64,000 nt of DNA from Turicibacter sp. (lineage in GTDB: Bacteria > Bacillota > Bacilli > MOL361 > Turicibacteraceae): contig JAUMTV010000002.1 of the NCBI GenBank assembly GCA_030531025.1, forward strand, positions 1 through 64,000, given 5' to 3'. The notes below the pieces were generated by a model, which searched no databases, had not been told where the DNA came from, and saw only the letters and a list, made by a program, of their open reading frames with translations. The position numbers and the translations under genes are program-made. Shown one piece after another: positions 1-9,400 of the stretch (the stretch's first letter is position 1; the number at the start of each line of letters is the position of its first letter).

Positions 1-129
1 GCAAAGGAGGAGTAGATTTCTTTCAGAAATCGCTAGGTGACCCCTGGACGATAGTCTGTCTTAGTATTAAAGCGCTTTAAACCCAAGCCTGTTATAAAAT
101 TGTAAAATACTTTTCTGTTTCTATATATA
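1..129. repeat. Structured intergenic repeat, copy A (long form, truncated by window start)
   Basis: Right part of the repeat family also seen at 124-253, 9724-9997, 29176-29305 and 31675-31803. It holds one tandem module with stem GATTTCT (15-21)/AGAAATC (25-31) and the tail GGTGACCC. The closing half-stem CTGGAC (44-49) follows, then a variable palindrome (AAAGCGCTTT). The conserved end, TGTAAAATAC followed by a TTTCTGTTT run and TATATATA, finishes near 129. Its left half lies outside the window. Copy B begins in the same TATATA, so A and B are abutted. The function is unknown. Confidence 0.75.
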
Positions 130-253
130 AGTAGCGGTAAGTTTTTCGTAGCAGAAAAACGTTTAGCGCTACTATAGTTATCCTTTTTATCAAAAAGTTT
201 AACCTACTCAGCCTGTTTCTTAAAATGTAAAATATATTTCGCTATGTATATAG
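124..253. repeat. Structured intergenic repeat, copy B (short form)
   Basis: TATATA is followed by closing stem AGTAGCG (130-136)/CGCTACT (167-173), which encloses an inner hairpin GTTTTTC (141-147)/GAAAAAC (154-160). After a spacer comes a small hairpin CTTTTT-ATC-AAAAAG, then the family end motif AAAATGTAAAATA and TATGTATATAG. The closing stem differs in sequence from the GTCCAG/CTGGAC stem of the other copies but still pairs fully. This indicates selection on structure, or birth from a palindrome-bearing mobile unit. Confidence 0.75.
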
Positions 254-327
254 ACAAAACTATTGAAACTTTTTGTAAAGGGAAGTAGAATGGAAGATAA
301 TAGTTTAGTAGAAAATGGAGTGTTGAT

Positions 328-1023
328 ATGAGGTTATTTTTTAGTGGAAGTATTCCACTTATTGTTATTATTATTGCTTTGTTTCAAAAAATCGAGTGGC
401 GACGAAACATTAAAGCACAGGCACGTCAACAATTTGAACAACCAGGAGCTTGGTTAAAATTTGCTTTGTGTTCAGTTATTATTACGATCGGAAGTATCGT
501 CGTGACTAGTGTTTTAAGTTTCATTCCTTTCCTAGCCTTATTACTCCCATTAGCTATTATGGGGGTTGTTTCTTACGGAAGTATTGATGTCATGCGTCGT
601 ATTCGTCGAGGACAAGACTTTGGCTTAAGAGATTTCTTTCCAACAGATCAATTAGGGGCTGTGGTTGGTTTAGTTTTTGTTAAAAATATTTATTTATTTT
701 TATGGTCTTTATTATTTGCAATTCCTGGGATTATTAAAGCCTATTCTTATTCGCAAGCGATGTTTATTATGAATGATAACCCCGGTATTGGAATTGATGA
801 AGCAATTACGCGTAGTCGTGAAATGATGAATGGACATAAATGGGAGTTAGTTATTTTACAATCAAGCTTTATAGGATGGGCGATTTTAGGATCCTTAACC
901 TTTGGAATTTTAATTGTGTACATTCTTCCACTATATTCCATGTCGATGTTTATCTTTTATGATTATGTCAAAAATGGTTATTTAAAGTCAAGTCAATATC
1001 AGAACGTTTATAATGTCTACTAA
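328..1023 (+). CDS. DUF975 family integral membrane protein
   Basis: A 231-residue membrane protein of the DUF975 family. About six hydrophobic segments are visible (roughly 4-20, 44-60, 65-85, 110-138, 172-195, 198-220). The family-typical cytoplasmic stretch lies in the middle: an AIPGIIKAYSYSQA segment followed by NDNPGI and AITRSREMMNGHKW (about 130-172). The ATG at 328 has GGAG seven bases upstream. The gene stands alone between repeat copy B and a strong terminator. The family has no established biochemical role, so only location (cytoplasmic membrane) can be stated. Confidence 0.85.
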   Translation: MRLFFSGSIPLIVIIIALFQKIEWRRNIKAQARQQFEQPGAWLKFALCSVIITIGSIVVTSVLSFIPFLALLLPLAIMGVVSYGSIDVMRRIRRGQDFGLRDFFPTDQLGAVVGLVFVKNIYLFLWSLLFAIPGIIKAYSYSQAMFIMNDNPGIGIDEAITRSREMMNGHKWELVILQSSFIGWAILGSLTFGILIVYILPLYSMSMFIFYDYVKNGYLKSSQYQNVYNVY

Positions 1024-1041
1024 TGATTAGATGAGTGCATG

Positions 1042-1077
1042 AAAGTACGATTTTCACTAGAAATCGTACTTTTTTTG
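1042..1077 (+). terminator. Rho-independent terminator after DUF975 gene
   Basis: Perfect 12-bp stem AAAGTACGATTT/AAATCGTACTTT with a 7-base loop, followed by a T run. Confidence 0.9.
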
Positions 1078-1146
1078 ATTAAAAAACGTCAAAATGATAT
1101 TTTACGTCGCTTTGTGCTATAATATAAGACGAAAGTGAGTGATGTT

Positions 1147-2748
1147 ATGATTCGAGTATCTCAAATCAAGATTTCAATTGATGATCCAATTGAAAAAGTA
1201 AAGGAACTATTATTAAAACAATTAAAGTTAAAAGAAAGTGACTTATTAGAATATAGAATTTATAAACAATCCATTGATGCTCGCCGTCGTGGGAAATTAG
1301 ATTTTGTGTATACAGTTGATATTGCTGTTAAAGACGAGGCTAAAATTTTAGCTAAAAAATTACCTAACGTTTCAGTCACACCAGATATTCAATATAAATA
1401 TCCAGAGATGGGTTCTGAGATCATGAAACATCGTCCAGTTGTTGTTGGGTTTGGTCCCGCTGGGATGTTTTCTGCTTTAATTTTAGCAGAAATGGGATAT
1501 CGTCCCATTGTTTTAGAACGTGGGGGAGCGGTCGAAGATCGTGTACGTTCAATTGAAGAGTTTTGGACGGAAGGAAAGCTTGATCCGAATTCAAATGTTC
1601 AGTTTGGAGAAGGAGGAGCTGGAACGTTTTCAGATGGAAAGTTAACAACGCGTGTCAAAGATTTACGTGGTCGTAAAGTGCTAGAAGCTTTAGTAGAAGC
1701 GGGAGCACCAGAAGATATCTTATATATGGCGCATCCTCATGTTGGAACGGACTTATTACGTGGAATTGTTAAAAATATTCGTGAAAAAATCATTTCATTA
1801 GGTGGAGAAGTTCGTTTTAATACACAAGCCAATGGCTTTTTAATTGAAAATGGTCAAATTAAAGGGGTAAAAGTAAAAGGTAAAGAAGTGATTGAAACAG
1901 AGCATGTTATTGTAGCTATTGGGCATAGTGCTCGTGATACGTTCTATGACTTATATGACAGTGGTGTTCATTTCACAGCAAAACCGTTTGCTGTTGGTGT
2001 GCGTGTCGAGCATCCACAGTCATTAATTGACATCGCACAATATAAAGAATTTGCAGGACATGAGAAACTCGGAGCAGCTGAATATCGCCTGACACATACC
2101 GCTTCAAATGGTCGTGGCGTGTATACATTCTGTATGTGTCCTGGTGGATTAGTCGTACCATCAAGTTCTGAAAAAGGACGCTTAGTTACAAATGGAATGA
2201 GTGAACATGCACGCGATCAAGAGAATGCCAATAGTGCCTTACTTGTTCAAGTCTTCCCAGAAGACTTTGGTTCGGATCATCCATTAGCAGGTGTTGAGTT
2301 CCAACGTCGTTTAGAAGAAAAAGCATTTGGACTGGGTGGAAGTGATTATAAAGCGCCTGCTCAATTAGTCGGTGACTTCTTGAAAGGACAAGCTTCTAAA
2401 AAATTAGGATCAGTTCAGCCATCTTATGCTCTAGGCGTGAAGTTAACTAACTTAAAGCGTTTATTACCAGATTATATTACAGAAGCAATGGCGGATGGAT
2501 TACAAGCTTTTGATCGCAAATTAAAAGGATTCGCGATGAATGATGCTGTTATGACAGGAGTTGAATCACGTTCATCATCTCCAGTACGTATTGATCGTGA
2601 TAGTGAAACATTACAATCATTAACCGTTAAAGGGTTATATCCGTCAGGTGAAGGTGCAGGATTTGCTGGTGGAATTGTTTCAGCAGGAATTGATGGAATT
2701 AAATGTGCCGAAGCAATGATTAAACAATATCAAAAAATGAGCGAATAA
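1147..2748 (+). CDS. NAD(P)/FAD-dependent dehydrogenase, COG2509 family
   Basis: A cytosolic FAD-dependent oxidoreductase (533 residues) of the uncharacterised COG2509 group. The N-terminal ~90 residues form a small alpha/beta domain typical of this group. A dinucleotide-binding GFGPAG (about 101-106) follows, then ERG at the end of the second strand, the QFGEGGAGTFSDGKL motif, and a C-terminal YPSGEGAGFAGGI flavin motif. A TATAAT box at 1118-1123 puts transcription start near 1130. I therefore chose ATG 1147 over an in-frame GTG at 1135, which would leave almost no leader; the GTG cannot be excluded. Substrate unknown. Single-gene unit. Confidence 0.88.
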   Translation: MIRVSQIKISIDDPIEKVKELLLKQLKLKESDLLEYRIYKQSIDARRRGKLDFVYTVDIAVKDEAKILAKKLPNVSVTPDIQYKYPEMGSEIMKHRPVVVGFGPAGMFSALILAEMGYRPIVLERGGAVEDRVRSIEEFWTEGKLDPNSNVQFGEGGAGTFSDGKLTTRVKDLRGRKVLEALVEAGAPEDILYMAHPHVGTDLLRGIVKNIREKIISLGGEVRFNTQANGFLIENGQIKGVKVKGKEVIETEHVIVAIGHSARDTFYDLYDSGVHFTAKPFAVGVRVEHPQSLIDIAQYKEFAGHEKLGAAEYRLTHTASNGRGVYTFCMCPGGLVVPSSSEKGRLVTNGMSEHARDQENANSALLVQVFPEDFGSDHPLAGVEFQRRLEEKAFGLGGSDYKAPAQLVGDFLKGQASKKLGSVQPSYALGVKLTNLKRLLPDYITEAMADGLQAFDRKLKGFAMNDAVMTGVESRSSSPVRIDRDSETLQSLTVKGLYPSGEGAGFAGGIVSAGIDGIKCAEAMIKQYQKMSE

Positions 2749-2837
2749 CATCAATCGCGTCATAAATTTCACGGGACTCATCATATGATGTTAAGAGTAA
2801 CATAATTCTTAATTATCAGTTAGGCGAGGTGAAATTT

Positions 2838-3428
2838 ATGGCGCGTCTTTTATATATAAAAGCTAATCCTAAACCATGTAACCAGTCCTTGACTTATAGT
2901 TTAAGTGATGAGTTTATTCAAGCTTATCAACAAACTCATCCAATGGATGATGTGGAAGTCCTTGACTTATATCAAACAATTATGCCAATTATGGATTATG
3001 AACGCTTATCTCGTTACAATCAAGGAATAGAGACAGAAATTAAACAAATCGCTCAACAATTTAAGTCATATGATAAATGTATTATTGCAGCCCCTGTTTG
3101 GAATCATAGTTTTCCCGCGATGCTGAAAGTTTATTTAGACAATATTATTTATCGTCATGTGACGTTTACTTATGAGGATGGACAATTAGTCGGGCTTTGT
3201 TCTCATATGAAAGTCATGTATATTACGTCATCTGCTCAGGAATACAATGGAGAACGTAAAGTTTTAGATCATCATCAGTCTCAAATTAAAGCCATTTTTA
3301 GTTTAATTGGATTAAATCAGGTAGAAGTGATTGGCTTATTTGGACGAAAACGATTTTCTCAAGAACAATTAATAAAAGAAGTGAAAGAACTTCAAGAAAA
3401 ACTGAAACAAAAAGCAGAAAACTTTTAA
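2838..3428 (+). CDS. FMN-dependent NADH-azoreductase / flavodoxin-fold quinone reductase
   Basis: A 196-residue flavodoxin-fold enzyme of the AzoR/AcpD family, expected to move two electrons from NAD(P)H via FMN to quinones or azo compounds. Supporting sequence: an N-terminal beta-strand with KANPKP and a short Ser/Thr-containing loop, and the family motif APVWNHSFPAMLKVYLDN (about 93-110), followed by FTYEDG and an ITSS loop. ATG 2838 is preferred to the in-frame GTG 2829, because GAGGTG at 2826-2831 is the SD with six-base spacing. The physiological substrate is unknown. Confidence 0.85.
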   Translation: MARLLYIKANPKPCNQSLTYSLSDEFIQAYQQTHPMDDVEVLDLYQTIMPIMDYERLSRYNQGIETEIKQIAQQFKSYDKCIIAAPVWNHSFPAMLKVYLDNIIYRHVTFTYEDGQLVGLCSHMKVMYITSSAQEYNGERKVLDHHQSQIKAIFSLIGLNQVEVIGLFGRKRFSQEQLIKEVKELQEKLKQKAENF

Positions 3429-3432
3429 ATTT

Positions 3433-3473
3433 AACTCATAAATGGATCCTTTGGGAACTGTTTATGAGTTTTT
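3433..3473 (+). terminator. Terminator after azoreductase gene
   Basis: Stem AACTCATAAA/TTTATGAGTT with an 18-base loop, then TTTTTA. Confidence 0.75.
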
Positions 3474-3587
3474 ATTTAGATACCCATTTATCAGATAGAG
3501 CTTATATGATTGGTGAAATAGGAATTGATGAAGTTAATGAAATCAAGGCACTTAAAAGACTGAGCACGAGTTACTTCATAATAATTA

Positions 3588-3619
3588 AAAAATCACACAA
3601 GCTGATCTGTGTGATTTTT
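3588..3619. terminator. Bidirectional terminator serving the LysM gene
   Basis: Perfect stem AAAAATCACACA/TGTGTGATTTTT with an 8-base loop. It is A-rich on one side and T-rich on the other, so it can act on either strand. It abuts the LysM stop codon. Confidence 0.85.
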
Positions 3620-3926
3620 ATCGTTGAATAATGATAAGTTGACCAGGTTGCAACAAGATATCTTCGTTTAAAGAAATGAGTTCATTAGGTGAGAGTTTAA
3701 AACGAATGAGGAGATCTTTAATACTTTCGCCTTCAGTGACGACATGAACGTTTGGATTAGAAGGAAGAGGAACTATTAGTTGACGCTTAGCCTGAATCAG
3801 GATGGGTTTATTTCCATTCAGTTTGATGAGTTGTTGAGGTGTCGTTTGAAACTTAGAAGCAATCGTTTTAATCGTGTCGTCAGCTTGAATTAAATAGATG
3901 GTTGTTGCTGATGAATAAGGTTTCAT
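3618..3926 (-). CDS. Small protein with two LysM domains
   Basis: A 102-residue protein consisting almost entirely of two LysM modules (about 8-52 and 58-101). Each has the YxIqxgDTIxxIA and LixLN patterns typical of peptidoglycan- or chitin-binding LysM. There is no signal peptide or membrane segment. It may therefore be cytoplasmic in the mother cell during sporulation, like several LysM coat or cortex proteins; that role is inference. AAGGAAG precedes the ATG. It is monocistronic and convergent with the azoreductase gene. Confidence 0.85.
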   Translation of the reverse strand: MKPYSSATTIYLIQADDTIKTIASKFQTTPQQLIKLNGNKPILIQAKRQLIVPLPSNPNVHVVTEGESIKDLLIRFKLSPNELISLNEDILLQPGQLIIIQR

Positions 3927-4071
3927 AGATTCACTTCCTTACCTGTTAAAGTCTAATTTCTACTATAACCTATGCAAGGAAAGATAGGCAGTTGATCTAT
4001 TTTTAATGATGAAAACAACACATTTTTAAGTGAATGATCATAGGATGAAATAGAAGCATGAGGAGGGAGGG

Positions 4072-4632
4072 ATGCGAATGGTAGGAGTAGTAGCAACATT
4101 AGTTATTTATTTAGTTGGAATGCATTTACAAATGAATCGATCCTTGAAGAAGCAACTAACTTCAGATATTGATTATCTTTTAATTTTAGGTTCATCATTA
4201 AAAAGTAATGAAATTACACAAACTCTTCGCTCTCGATTAGAAAAAGGAGCGGAACTATTAAAGGAATATCCGCATTTGATGGTTGTGGTAACAGGTGGGA
4301 AAGGAAGCGACATTTTATTACCCGAGGCCCATTTAATGCAAAAGGTGCTCATCGAAGAATATGGGATTGATAAAGAGCGAATTATCCTTGAAGATCAAGC
4401 TCATAATACATTTGAAAATTTACTTTGGTCTAAACCATTATTACCTGATCAAAAAATTGCGATTATTACCAATGATTTTCATAGTATTAGAACGTCTTTT
4501 TTGGCAAAGCGTGTTGGAATTAAGCATGTCATAGTAGGAGCTCGATCACCACTTCCAAAACGATATAAATGGGAATTGCGTGAACATTTAGCTATTATAA
4601 AATCATGGATTTTTGATCGAGAAAAGTCATAA
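4072..4632 (+). CDS. YdcF/ElyC/SanA-like DUF218 protein
   Basis: A 186-residue DUF218 protein with one N-terminal membrane anchor (about 4-20). The DUF218 fold follows: LILGSSL, then RLEKGAELL, VVTGGKG, PEAHLMQKVLIEEYGI, ED.AHNTFEN and ITNDFH. In E. coli, relatives (ElyC, SanA) affect envelope integrity; the chemistry is unknown. The SD AGGAGG at 4061-4066 supports ATG 4072, and ATG 4078 is a close alternative. The next gene, an ArsR regulator, has its own promoter. Confidence 0.82.
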   Translation: MRMVGVVATLVIYLVGMHLQMNRSLKKQLTSDIDYLLILGSSLKSNEITQTLRSRLEKGAELLKEYPHLMVVVTGGKGSDILLPEAHLMQKVLIEEYGIDKERIILEDQAHNTFENLLWSKPLLPDQKIAIITNDFHSIRTSFLAKRVGIKHVIVGARSPLPKRYKWELREHLAIIKSWIFDREKS

Positions 4633-4667
4633 TATTTGATAGGAATTGACGATTTTAGTTCTAACCC

Positions 4668-4696
4668 TTGAACTTTAGCTTTGTTAGTCATATAAT
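4668..4696 (+). promoter_or_regulatory. Sigma-A promoter of the arsR gene
   Basis: -35 TTGAAC (4668-4673), 17-base spacer, -10 TATAAT (4691-4696), 30 bases before the start codon. No clear ArsR/SmtB 12-2-12 palindrome could be recognised by eye, although autoregulation is usual for the family. Confidence 0.75.
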
Positions 4697-4726
4697 CATC
4701 ACATAACGGTAAAATGAGGTGAGGAA

Positions 4727-5077
4727 ATGGAAGCGTGTAGCATAGAAGCCATTCATGAAGATGTGATTCAAAAAGTCAAATCGAAGATGCCAAGTGATGA
4801 TAATTTATTGAAGTTATCAGATTTATATAAAGCAATGGGTGATTTAACCCGAATTCGTATTATTTCAGCACTTGTTCAATCAGAAATGTGCGTTTGTGAC
4901 TTAGCTGCTTTACTTGAGATGACGCAGTCTGCTATCTCACATCAATTGCGAGTTTTAAGACAAGCACACTTAGTCAATTATCGTAAAGAAGGAAAAGTTG
5001 TTTATTATTCATTAGATGATGATCATATTAAAATGTTATATGATCAAGGATTAGTTCACGTCCTTCATCAACATTAG
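4727..5077 (+). CDS. ArsR/SmtB family metal-sensing repressor
   Basis: A 116-residue winged-helix repressor. The recognition helix is TQSAISHQLRVLRQAHLV (about 66-83) and the wing is RKEGKVVYY. Two metal-site signatures are present. One is a CadC-like alpha3N thiolate set: Cys4 plus Cys55 and Cys57 in MCVCDLA. The other is an alpha5 set Asp98-x-His100-x10-His111-x2-His114, with the spacing known from SmtB/CzrA. It should release DNA on binding a soft or transition metal such as Cd, Pb or Zn. No metal efflux gene is adjacent, so its target is not evident. Confidence 0.9.
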   Translation: MEACSIEAIHEDVIQKVKSKMPSDDNLLKLSDLYKAMGDLTRIRIISALVQSEMCVCDLAALLEMTQSAISHQLRVLRQAHLVNYRKEGKVVYYSLDDDHIKMLYDQGLVHVLHQH

Positions 5078-5096
5078 AAGTTAAAAAATTTACTTT

Positions 5097-5135
5097 AAAA
5101 AAACGTCAGATAGTAATTTATCTGACGTTTTTTTG
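5097..5135 (+). terminator. Terminator after arsR
   Basis: Stem AAAAAACGTCAGATA/TATCTGACGTTTTTT with a short loop and T run. Confidence 0.9.
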
Positions 5136-5350
5136 TTATATTATCATCCATTACAAGAAAAAGAGTATTCATTGATTTGTGAGATGATGATTGTAGTCAG
5201 TTTCCTATAAATGTTTTGATATAATGATGGTTAATGATCAAATAGTCGCTTTGAATTTGAAGTTTAAAAGGGAGTTGTGCCTATACCATTTGTCCTAATC
5301 GGGCATATACAATAAGAGGGCAGCTTATATTAGGAGTGAGGAGTGATAAA

Positions 5351-6142
5351 ATGCCTTATATTGTTGTAGATGCAGGTCATGGTGGATGGGATAAAGGAGC
5401 CCACTATAATTATTATAATGAGAAAGATATCACTTTAAGAGTGGCAACAAAAGTTAGTCAACGTTTAAGAGAAATCGGGTTTCAAGTGACACAATTACGT
5501 ACAGATGATACATACATTGGAAATGCCTCAGCTAGAGGTCGTCAAATTGCAGAATTACAGCCGAATTTAGCAATTAGTATTCATGTAAATAGTGCTGGTG
5601 GAACAGGTGAGTATCAAGGAGCAGAAGTTTATGTCCCACTAAGAGAAGATAGTGCACGGTTTGAATATTACTTAAGAGAAGAATTAAGTCGATTAAACAA
5701 TTTCCGTAATATTTTTTCAAGAGCTTATACAGGCGAATTTTATGAACGCTATATTGATCCTAATACATTAAGATTTAGACAAACTTACAATTATACTGAC
5801 TATTATGGAATTATTCGGGAAGCTTGGAAAGGCGGAGTTTCTTGTGATATTATTGAAATGTTTTATTTAGATAATGAAGGAGATTTATACACCTTCTTAA
5901 ATCAAGAAGATGCGTATGTTGAAGCGATTGTCGTCGCTTTAAGTAAGGCCTTCAATATGAATTATGAACGTCATTCAAGACATGAAGTTGTTGATCGAGT
6001 AGAACCTTTAAAAACAGAAACGTATTATCGAGTAGTTTGTGGTTCATATTCTGATTTAAATGAAGCGAAAAAAGTCCAACAGGCGCTTTCTCATGCTAAT
6101 TATCCAGGTGTTTGGATTCAACCTGTTGAAATGAAACGGTAA
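5351..6142 (+). CDS. N-acetylmuramoyl-L-alanine amidase (Amidase_3) with C-terminal SPOR domain, CwlC-like
   Basis: A 263-residue zinc amidase cleaving the lactyl-peptide bond of peptidoglycan. Predicted Zn ligands are His10 (DAGHGG), Glu24 and His78 (SIHVNS), with catalytic Glu169 (IIEMF). Residues about 226-260 form a SPOR domain (YYRVVCGSYSDLNEA...), which binds denuded glycan. There is no signal peptide, as in Bacillus CwlC, a mother-cell autolysin, which suggests a sporulation lysis role (inference). The SD GAGGAG at 5338-5343 fits ATG 5351; the in-frame GTG 5336 overlaps the SD region and was rejected. Confidence 0.87.
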   Translation: MPYIVVDAGHGGWDKGAHYNYYNEKDITLRVATKVSQRLREIGFQVTQLRTDDTYIGNASARGRQIAELQPNLAISIHVNSAGGTGEYQGAEVYVPLREDSARFEYYLREELSRLNNFRNIFSRAYTGEFYERYIDPNTLRFRQTYNYTDYYGIIREAWKGGVSCDIIEMFYLDNEGDLYTFLNQEDAYVEAIVVALSKAFNMNYERHSRHEVVDRVEPLKTETYYRVVCGSYSDLNEAKKVQQALSHANYPGVWIQPVEMKR

Positions 6143-6184
6143 AAAATGAAATAAATCATAAGTATTAACGTAATTCTAACGAGA

Positions 6185-6222
6185 AAAACCTCTATCAGAA
6201 CAAAATCTGGTAGAGGTTTTCT
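6185..6222 (+). terminator. Terminator after amidase gene
   Basis: Stem AAAACCTCTATCAGA/TCTGGTAGAGGTTTT (one G-T pair), followed by CTT. Confidence 0.8.
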
Positions 6223-6273
6223 TCTAACCTTAAATTTTAACAAATTTGGACTGATATCTAAGCTTCAAACTTT

Positions 6274-6304
6274 TTTACTTAATGGGGATGTATGATTAAG
6301 TAAA
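6274..6304. repeat. Orphan perfect inverted repeat between convergent genes
   Basis: TTTACTTAAT (6274-6283) and ATTAAGTAAA (6295-6304) form a perfect 10-bp stem with an 11-base loop. It has no T run and is not next to a start codon. The rest of 6143-6441 holds only the two flanking terminators. No function can be assigned. Confidence 0.5.
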
Positions 6305-6402
6305 ACATAGTTTTAGTGATCAATTAAATCAAAGTTACTAAGCTTGGCTTGAAGTAAGGCATCATAAGATAAAGAAATAAAAGACTTTATATCAGAGAAT
6401 AT

Positions 6403-6436
6403 AAAAAGAAGTAATCAGTTTCGATTACTTCTTTAT
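6403..6436 (-). terminator. Terminator of the SH3b glucosaminidase gene
   Basis: Stem AAAGAAGTAATC/GATTACTTCTTT just beyond the stop codon. On the minus strand it ends in an A/T-rich tail. Confidence 0.75.
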
Positions 6437-6441
6437 CTATA

Positions 6442-9400
6442 TTATTTTTTGTAAACGGGAATATCTAATAAGAATTCTTGACCCGCGTCATATAAATGTG
6501 CAAATTGATGCATGTATTTTGCAATCTCATAAGCATACCAAGGTGTTGTAGCATATTGATGCCATTGGTTAGAACTTAGTTGATTGTATTTAATTTTAAA
6601 CGGTGTATTTTGAGCATATTTTGAAGAGTTAATATAGTTTAAAGAAATAAATTCAGCAGCTCCAAAAATTGCTTTTTCTGGTGTTGTCCAACCACGTTTA
6701 TAAGCATAAGTCGTTCCTAATAAACGTGGAGCATGATCTTGAGCGCCAATTCCAAATAAATTATAGACTGTTACAGGTTCAGCTAGTTGAATGCGTTCAT
6801 AATCTACAACTTTTCCATTAGCGTCTTTAATCGGTTTAGATTCATCTGCAATGTCTGTAATTGTAATTCCTTTTGCTAAATTACTGCTTCCCCAGTTCGT
6901 CTCGTGAATTGATTGAGAAACAAAGAAGATTGGGTCAATATTATAATATTGAGCTGCATCATAAATGGCTTGAGCTTGATTATGAAGAACCCCTTTATTT
7001 TGAAGGAACTGATTTAATCCATTTACATTAAAGCTTCTAAATTGATCAACTCTTAAATATTGAAGAAGATAATTTGTATGCATTGTATGATTTGGATTTA
7101 AATAGTTCATAATAGTACTAAGAGTACCAGAAGTATGATTTTGTTGAATTTGTGCAAATTGAGATAAAGTATAGCTATAATCCGTTGTTAAATAGCTTAC
7201 TCGTCCATTTAAAGTGGTACTAGAAGCTTTAATCCCAACATAATCTTTGTGAACGTATGCATATGAATCATTATAGCTTATTTTGTAAAAGTTACCTTCT
7301 CGTCCGATGACTGTTACTTCATCTTTAGCTGTTAATGTTCCTAAAATTGAAGAGGTAGTAGTCGCAGCTTGGCGAACGTTTAAAGAAGAAATGCTATCAA
7401 TAACAACTCCCGTACGAGGTGTTGTAGAGAAGTCAATGTTTGCATCAGGGTGCAATTGAGGGGCAGTTAACGTAACGTAATCTTTTGATACATAAGCAGT
7501 TGTACCATTGAACTCGATTTGATACCAATTCCCTGTTTCGCCAACGATGACAACTGTTTCCCCTTCAGATAATTTACCAATAGCAGCTTGAGAAGTAGAA
7601 GGCTGTGGGCGAACATTTAATAAAGTCCCGTCCAGGTTATAAACATATCCAGTTTGTTTAACGACTTCAGGAGTCGGTTCTGTTAATGAAATGTAATCTT
7701 TTGATACATAAGCAGTTGAGCCATTAAATTCGATCTCATACCAATTATCCGTTTCGCCAATGATGACAACTGTTTCCCCTTCAGATAGTTTGCCAATCGC
7801 AGCTTGAGAAGTAGAAGGCTGTGGGCGAACATTTAATAAAGTCCCGTTTAAGTTATAAACATATCCAGTTTGTTTAACGACTTCAGGAGTCGGTTCTGTT
7901 AATGAAATGTAATCTTTTGATACATAAGCAGTTGAGCCATTAAATTCGATCTCATACCAATTATCCGTTTCGCCAATGATGACAACTGTTTCCCCTTCAG
8001 ATAGTTTGCCAATCGCAGCTTGAGAAGTAGAAGGCTGTGGGCGAACATTTAATAAAGTCCCGTTTAAGTTATAAACATATCCAGTTTGTTTAACGACTTC
8101 AGGAGTCGGTTCTGTTAATGAAATGTAATCTTTTGATACATAAGCAGTTGAGCCATTAAATTCGATCTCATACCAATTATCCGTTTCGCCAATGATGACA
8201 ACTGTTTCCCCTTCAGATAGTTTGCCAATCGCAGCTTGAGAAGTAGAAGGCTGTGGGCGAACATTTAATAAAGTCCCGTTTAAGTTATAAACATATCCAG
8301 TTTGTTTAACGACTTCAGGAGTCGGTTCTGTTAATGAAATATAATCTTTCGATACATATGCAGTCGTACCATTAAACTCGATTTCATACCAATTATCCGC
8401 TTCCCCAATGATCACAACCGTTTCCCCTTCAGAGAGTGTTCCAATCGCTGCTTGAGAGGTAGACGGTTTAGGGCGAACATTTAATAAAGCACCATCTAGA
8501 TTATAAACATATCCAGTTTGTTTAACGACTTCAGGAGCTGGGGCAGTTAGCGTAATATAATCTTTTGCCACATAAGCAGTTATGCCATTAAATTCGATTT
8601 CATACCAATTCCCCATTTCACCGATGATCACAACCTTTTCCCCCTCAGAGAGTGTTCCAATCGCAGCTTGAGAAGTAGAAGGTTTAGGACGAACATTTAA
8701 TAAAGCACCATCTAAATTATAAACATATCCAGTCTGTTTAATAACTTCAGGTGTACTGTATTTTGTAATCGTGAGGTAAGAACTACTTACATATCCGGTT
8801 TTTCCAGAGTAGTTCACCTTGTACCAACCGTTACTATCCTTATCCGCTAAAACTTGAACGGTTGCTCCTTTAGGAATGGTCGTTATGATCGAAGCACTCG
8901 TATTTGCTTGATGACGTAAGTTTAAATTTTCAGTTGTTTGTCCTTCAATCGGTGTTGAAGCTGAAGGTGTTGTGGTGTTAGAGCTATTTGAACCATGACT
9001 AATTTTAGTAATGTAGTCTCCATAAACATACCCTGTTTTCTCAAGATAACTCACTTTATACCAACCATTAGCATCTTTATTAGATAGTAGTGTGATCGTT
9101 TCCCCTTTAGGAATGATTGCTAAGATAGATCCATTCGTATTTGCTTGATGGCGTAAATTTAGATTTTCAGTTGTTTGTCCAAAAGAGGTTGCATTCGCTA
9201 CATTTTCTTGAAGATAAGTCCCGCTAGCATATCCTATTTTTCCTTCATAACTTACTTGATACCAACCATTAGAGCTTTTATCTGACAACAATGTGACTGT
9301 ATTTCCTTTAGGGATGGTTACTAAGATAGTCCCGCTAGTACTTGCCTTATCACGTAAGTTTAAGTTTTCAGTCGTCGTTGCAGTTTTCACTATTGAGCGC

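Noticed and set aside
3463..3631. About 55-codon open frame on the + strand between the azoreductase and LysM genes
   Set aside because: No SD; it runs through two terminators and overlaps the LysM gene end, and the product resembles nothing known.
7459..8754. Regular repeats that might suggest a CRISPR array or satellite
   Set aside because: The 216-bp period is in frame and encodes SH3b domains; there are no unique spacers.
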